Positions 22,869-25,908 of a stretch of 25,908 nt of DNA are shown here, in pieces (the first letter of the stretch is position 1; every line of letters starts with the position of its first letter). The notes below the pieces were generated by a model, which had not been told where the DNA came from, did not search any database, and saw only the letters and a program-made list of their open reading frames with translations. Both the position numbers and the translations under genes were made by a program. The stretch comes from Micavibrio sp. UBA5703 (GTDB lineage Bacteria; Pseudomonadota; Alphaproteobacteria; Micavibrionales; Micavibrionaceae). Location: contig DIHF01000060.1 of NCBI GenBank assembly GCA_002420015.1, forward strand, positions 1 through 25,908, written 5' to 3'.

Positions 22869-23855
22869 ATGCCAACCATCGGAGTAATCGGCGCCGGCGC
22901 ATGGGGAACGGCCCTCGCGCAGGTTCTTTCAACCAACGGCCGCGACGTGACCATATGGGCGCGCGAGCCGGGCGTTGCCGATGCCATCGGTAAGAACCAC
23001 GAGAACCCGCATTACCTTCCCGGCCTGCCGCTTTCAAAAAACCTCAAGGCCACAAGCAACCTGAGCGAGGTTGCCAAAAAGGATATTCTTTTGCTGGCTA
23101 CCCCGGCCCAGCACATGCGCTCCCTGCTCGAAAACCTTAAAAAGGAAATCCCGCGCACCAAGCCTTTGGTCATTTGCGCGAAGGGGATCGAGCTTGAAAG
23201 CGGCCTGTTGTTGTCCCAAGTCGTTGAAGAGGTTATCCCGGAGGCATCCATTGCCGTACTTACCGGGCCGACCTTCGCCCATGAAGTCGCCAGAGGCCTG
23301 CCGGCCGCCGTCACGATTGCCACCCATGACCCCAAGCTCGCCAAAAAACTTCAGGAAGCCCTCGGCGTTAAACATTTCCGCCCTTACATCACCGACGATG
23401 TGATCGGTGCGCAGCTCGGTGGCGCCATTAAGAACGTTATCGCAATTGCTTGCGGTATAGCGTACGGGCTGAAGCTGGGTGAAAATGCCCGCGCAGCCCT
23501 CCTCACACGCGGCATTGCGGAAATCGCCCGTCTTGCGGTGGCTATGGGTGCCCACAGGGAAACCCTGCTCGGCATGAGCGGTATCGGCGATCTCACGCTA
23601 ACCTGCTCTTCCATGCAGTCACGTAACTTTTCGCTGGGGGCGGCGCTGGGCGAAGGCAAAAACATTAAAGATATTCTGGCAACACGCCGCGAAGTTACCG
23701 AAGGCGTCCACACCGCCAAGGCGGCGCTGGACCTTGCCAACAGGCTCGGAGTTGACATGCCCATCACAGAGGGCGTTAATAAGTGTCTGAACGAAGGCGC
23801 GAGCATCAAGGATGCCCTCGACGATATGCTGAAAAGACCCTTCGGACACGAGTAA
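22869..23855 (+). CDS. gpsA: Glycerol-3-phosphate dehydrogenase [NAD(P)+]
   Basis: This enzyme reduces dihydroxyacetone phosphate to sn-glycerol 3-phosphate for phospholipid synthesis. At 328 residues it matches the family. The Rossmann motif GAGAWGTALA lies at 8-17. NPHYLPG, LATPAQHMRSLL, CAKGIELESGLLLS, LTGPTFAHEVARGLP, the catalytic Lys188 in GGAIKNVIAIACGI, GMSGIGDLTLTC and SRNFSLG all follow in order. AAGGA lies about 10 nt upstream of ATG 22869. It is probably co-transcribed with tsaD, and the next gene follows after 21 bp. Confidence 0.98.
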   Translation: MPTIGVIGAGAWGTALAQVLSTNGRDVTIWAREPGVADAIGKNHENPHYLPGLPLSKNLKATSNLSEVAKKDILLLATPAQHMRSLLENLKKEIPRTKPLVICAKGIELESGLLLSQVVEEVIPEASIAVLTGPTFAHEVARGLPAAVTIATHDPKLAKKLQEALGVKHFRPYITDDVIGAQLGGAIKNVIAIACGIAYGLKLGENARAALLTRGIAEIARLAVAMGAHRETLLGMSGIGDLTLTCSSMQSRNFSLGAALGEGKNIKDILATRREVTEGVHTAKAALDLANRLGVDMPITEGVNKCLNEGASIKDALDDMLKRPFGHE

Positions 23856-23876
23856 CCAAAACCCAAGGAGGTTATC

Positions 23877-24311
23877 ATGCACTGCCCCGTTACAGGAATT
23901 AACATTCCGCGTTTTCTGGCCGCCGCCATCGCCGGATTTGTTTTCATTTTCGGTTTTGAATTTCTGGTACATGGCAACCTGTTGAACGACATGTACGATC
24001 AAACCGGCAGTCTCTGGCGCGCAAAGGAAGACACGATCATCCCGTGGATGATGGGCACGCAATTCCTGACAGCTTTCATTGTTGCCTATATCTACGCACT
24101 CGGCTGCAAGGGCATGGAAGATAAAAGCCCCAAATGTTGCAAATGCGGCGTGGGCTTTGGCCTCAAGATCGGCGCTTTGATCGCCGTTTTAGGGGCTGCG
24201 CCCTATGCGTGGATGCCAATTCCCATGGCGCTCGCCCTGAGCTGGGCCGCAGCCGGCCTTGTAAAAGGGCTGGGGCTGGGCGTTATTTCCTCGCTGCTCT
24301 ACAAAAAATAG
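23877..24311 (+). CDS. Small membrane protein with Cys cluster, unknown
   Basis: This 144-residue protein has about four membrane segments (10-28, 58-78, 92-112 and 114-136). Its first loop reads EFLVHGNLLNDMYDQTGSLW. The middle loop holds Cys in the pattern C-x11-CCKC (CKGMEDKSPKCCKCG), and a further Cys is at residue 3. I recognise no named family. The cysteines could bind metal or form disulfides, but the loop side is unknown. AAGGAGG lies 6 nt before ATG 23877, one of the best ribosome-binding sites in the window, suggesting good translation. It lies between gpsA and the EVE gene, 2 bp before the latter, so it is clearly part of this operon. Confidence 0.85.
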   Translation: MHCPVTGINIPRFLAAAIAGFVFIFGFEFLVHGNLLNDMYDQTGSLWRAKEDTIIPWMMGTQFLTAFIVAYIYALGCKGMEDKSPKCCKCGVGFGLKIGALIAVLGAAPYAWMPIPMALALSWAAAGLVKGLGLGVISSLLYKK

Positions 24312-24313
24312 TC

Positions 24314-24721
24314 ATGGCTTACTGGCTCGTTAAATCGGAACCCTCAGCCTATTCGTGGGATGAGATGGTCAAAGACGGCGCCACGCACTGGAGCGGCGTA
24401 CGCAACTTTCAAGCCGCCAATAATATGAAGGCGATGAAAAAAGGCGACGAGTGTTTTTTCTATCACTCCAACGAAGGCAAGGAAATCGTCGGCATCGTGA
24501 ATGTGGCGAAAGAATATTACCCCGATCCAACTGACAAGGAAGGCCGCTTCGGCATGGTCGATGTGAAAGCCGCAAAGCCGCTGCCCAGGCCCGTTACGCT
24601 GAAAGACATCAAGGCTACAAAATCGCTTGAAAACCTTGCGCTGGTGCGGCAATCGCGCCTGTCGGTCTGTCCTGTTACAGAATCCGAATGGCGCGTGATT
24701 TGCAAAATGGGCGGTTTGTGA
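24314..24721 (+). CDS. EVE domain-containing protein (thymocyte nuclear protein 1-like)
   Basis: This 135-residue single-domain protein has the EVE hallmarks: MAYWLVKSEPSAYSWDEM at the start, TWSG-type THWSGVRNFQAANNMKAM, KKGDECFFYHSNEGKEIVGI and a C-terminal RLSVCPVTESEWRVI. EVE domains belong to the PUA-like fold and are thought to bind modified bases in DNA or RNA. The start at ATG 24314 matches the family; a longer frame reading upstream is a shadow of the previous gene. Only 2 bp separate it from the upstream stop, so translational coupling is likely. Acetyl-CoA synthetase follows after 36 bp. Confidence 0.95.
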   Translation: MAYWLVKSEPSAYSWDEMVKDGATHWSGVRNFQAANNMKAMKKGDECFFYHSNEGKEIVGIVNVAKEYYPDPTDKEGRFGMVDVKAAKPLPRPVTLKDIKATKSLENLALVRQSRLSVCPVTESEWRVICKMGGL

Positions 24722-24757
24722 TAAAACCCGGACACCGCCCAACGCAGGAGACATGAC

Positions 24758-25908
24758 ATGACTGAAACCTTCCCGCCGTCACAGGACATCCTCAGTCACG
24801 TCGCCGTCACCGAGGATCAGTACGATGTAATGTACAAAGAATCTATCGACGACCCGGAGAAGTTCTGGGGCAGGATGGCCAAACGCCTCGACTGGTTCAT
24901 CAAGCCGACCATTATCAAAAACGCCAGCTTCAAGGACGACGTTTCCATCCGCTGGTACGAAGACGGCATATTGAACGCCTGTTACAACTGCGTCGACCGC
25001 CACATCAAAACCAAGGCAAAAAGTACCGCCCTCATCTGGGAAGGCGATACGCCGGGCCAGGACAAAAGAATTACCTATAGCGAACTCAAGGACGAAGTTT
25101 GCCGCCTTGCAAATCTTCTGAAAGAACGCGGCGTAAAAAAGGGCGACCGCGTCACGATTTACATGCCGATGGTCCCCGAGGCCGTTTATTCCATGCTGGC
25201 CTGCGCCCGGATCGGGGCCGTGCATTCCGTTGTCTTTGCCGGGTTTTCGCCGGATTCCCTGAAAGACCGCATTCTTGATTGCGGCTCCAGCGTCGTCATA
25301 ACGGCCGATGAAGGGCTGCGCGGCGGCAAAAGGATTCCGCTAAAAGCCAACACGGACAAGGCGCTGGAAAGCTGCCCGGACGTTCACACGGTTCTGGTTC
25401 TTCGCCATACCGGCGCGGAAATCGCATGGATTGAAGGGCGCGATATCGAAGGCGCAATGGTGAACGAACAATCGCCCGACTGCCCTTGCGAACAGATGAA
25501 TGCCGAAGACCCGCTTTTTATCCTCTACACCTCCGGCTCGACCGGAAAACCTAAGGGCGTGCTGCACAGCACGGGCGGATACATGGTTTATGTTTCGCTT
25601 ACGCATGAGTTGGTTTTCGATTACAAACCGGGCGAGGTTTACTGGTGCACCGCGGATGTGGGCTGGGTGACCGGGCATTCCTATATCGTTTACGGGCCGC
25701 TGGCCAACGGCGCAATCAGCCTGATTTACGAGGGCGTGCCGAATTATCCCGACTGGTCGCGCTTCTGGCAGATCGTCGACAAGCATCACGTGAATATCTT
25801 CTACACCGCGCCGACAGCCATCCGCGCCATTTTGCGCGAGGGTGACGCCTTCGTCAAAAAAACCAAACGCACGACGCTGCGCATCCTCGGCTCGGTGGGC
25901 GAGCCGAT
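24758..25908 (+). CDS. acs: Acetyl-CoA synthetase, N-terminal part (runs off the right edge)
   Basis: This enzyme activates acetate with ATP to acetyl-AMP and then acetyl-CoA. About 383 of some 650 residues are present and the frame is open to the window end. Visible are the Acs N-terminal domain (ESIDDPEKFWGRMAKRLDW, NACYNCVDRH), VTIYMPMVPEAVYSMLACARIGA, VHSVVFAGFSPDSLKDRI, the ATP-binding A3 motif YTSGSTGKPKGVLHSTGGY starting at Tyr257, CTADVGWVTGHSYIVYGPL, TAPTAIRAI and LRILGSVGEP. The acetate-type wording (WVTGHSYI) favours Acs over propionyl-CoA synthetase. AGGAG lies 7 nt before ATG 24758. The lysine that is acetylated for control lies beyond the edge. Confidence 0.96.
   Translation, partial: MTETFPPSQDILSHVAVTEDQYDVMYKESIDDPEKFWGRMAKRLDWFIKPTIIKNASFKDDVSIRWYEDGILNACYNCVDRHIKTKAKSTALIWEGDTPGQDKRITYSELKDEVCRLANLLKERGVKKGDRVTIYMPMVPEAVYSMLACARIGAVHSVVFAGFSPDSLKDRILDCGSSVVITADEGLRGGKRIPLKANTDKALESCPDVHTVLVLRHTGAEIAWIEGRDIEGAMVNEQSPDCPCEQMNAEDPLFILYTSGSTGKPKGVLHSTGGYMVYVSLTHELVFDYKPGEVYWCTADVGWVTGHSYIVYGPLANGAISLIYEGVPNYPDWSRFWQIVDKHHVNIFYTAPTAIRAILREGDAFVKKTKRTTLRILGSVGEP

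Overview
The window is a piece of an alphaproteobacterial chromosome. The evidence is the 16S rRNA 5' end on the minus strand, the hemC-hemD-mitofilin-hemY order opposite tsaD-gpsA-EVE-acs, a TTAA-N7-TTAAC box of the CtrA type, and many CGTCAT-bounded palindromic repeats. A Rhodospirillales- or Micavibrio-like lineage would fit, but I cannot fix the order or genus from reading alone.

Layout. 1-268 is the start of a 16S rRNA gene, read leftwards from a leader of about 440 nt with two tandem TTGAC(A/G)-18-TATA promoters. 788-2530 is a YjbB-type Na/Pi cotransporter-PhoU protein. 2707-3795 (minus) is a histidine-rich polytopic membrane protein of unknown function. 3993-4592 is a small pentapeptide-repeat protein behind a perfect TTGACA-16-TATAAT promoter.

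4662-14292 is a cell-surface polysaccharide region. It holds a large multi-SLBB export protein (+), an unknown alanine/lysine-rich protein (-) and a GT2 glycosyltransferase (+). A leftward run follows: an unknown secreted protein, a Wzy/WaaL-like polymerase or ligase, a GT4 glycosyltransferase, a Wzz-like co-polymerase and a second GT2 glycosyltransferase. No tyrosine kinase, flippase or ABC exporter is visible, so the locus is partial or spread over the genome.

14461-15129 is an unknown protein downstream of the CtrA-like box. 15605-16411 is a rhomboid protease flanked by two diverged copies of one composite repeat. The stems of these copies differ in sequence but keep their pairing.

16884-21744 (minus) is the haem operon hemC, hemD, a mitofilin/Mic60-like gene and hemY. 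The mitofilin protein carries an N-terminal helix-turn-helix domain ahead of its membrane anchor, which I consider the most interesting coding feature here. Divergently, 21778 to the window end reads tsaD, gpsA, a small Cys-containing membrane protein, an EVE-domain protein and the 5' two thirds of acetyl-CoA synthetase.

Intergenic DNA is rich in nested-hairpin repeats. One has apparently contributed coding sequence to the C-terminus of the unknown protein at 7306-8271.
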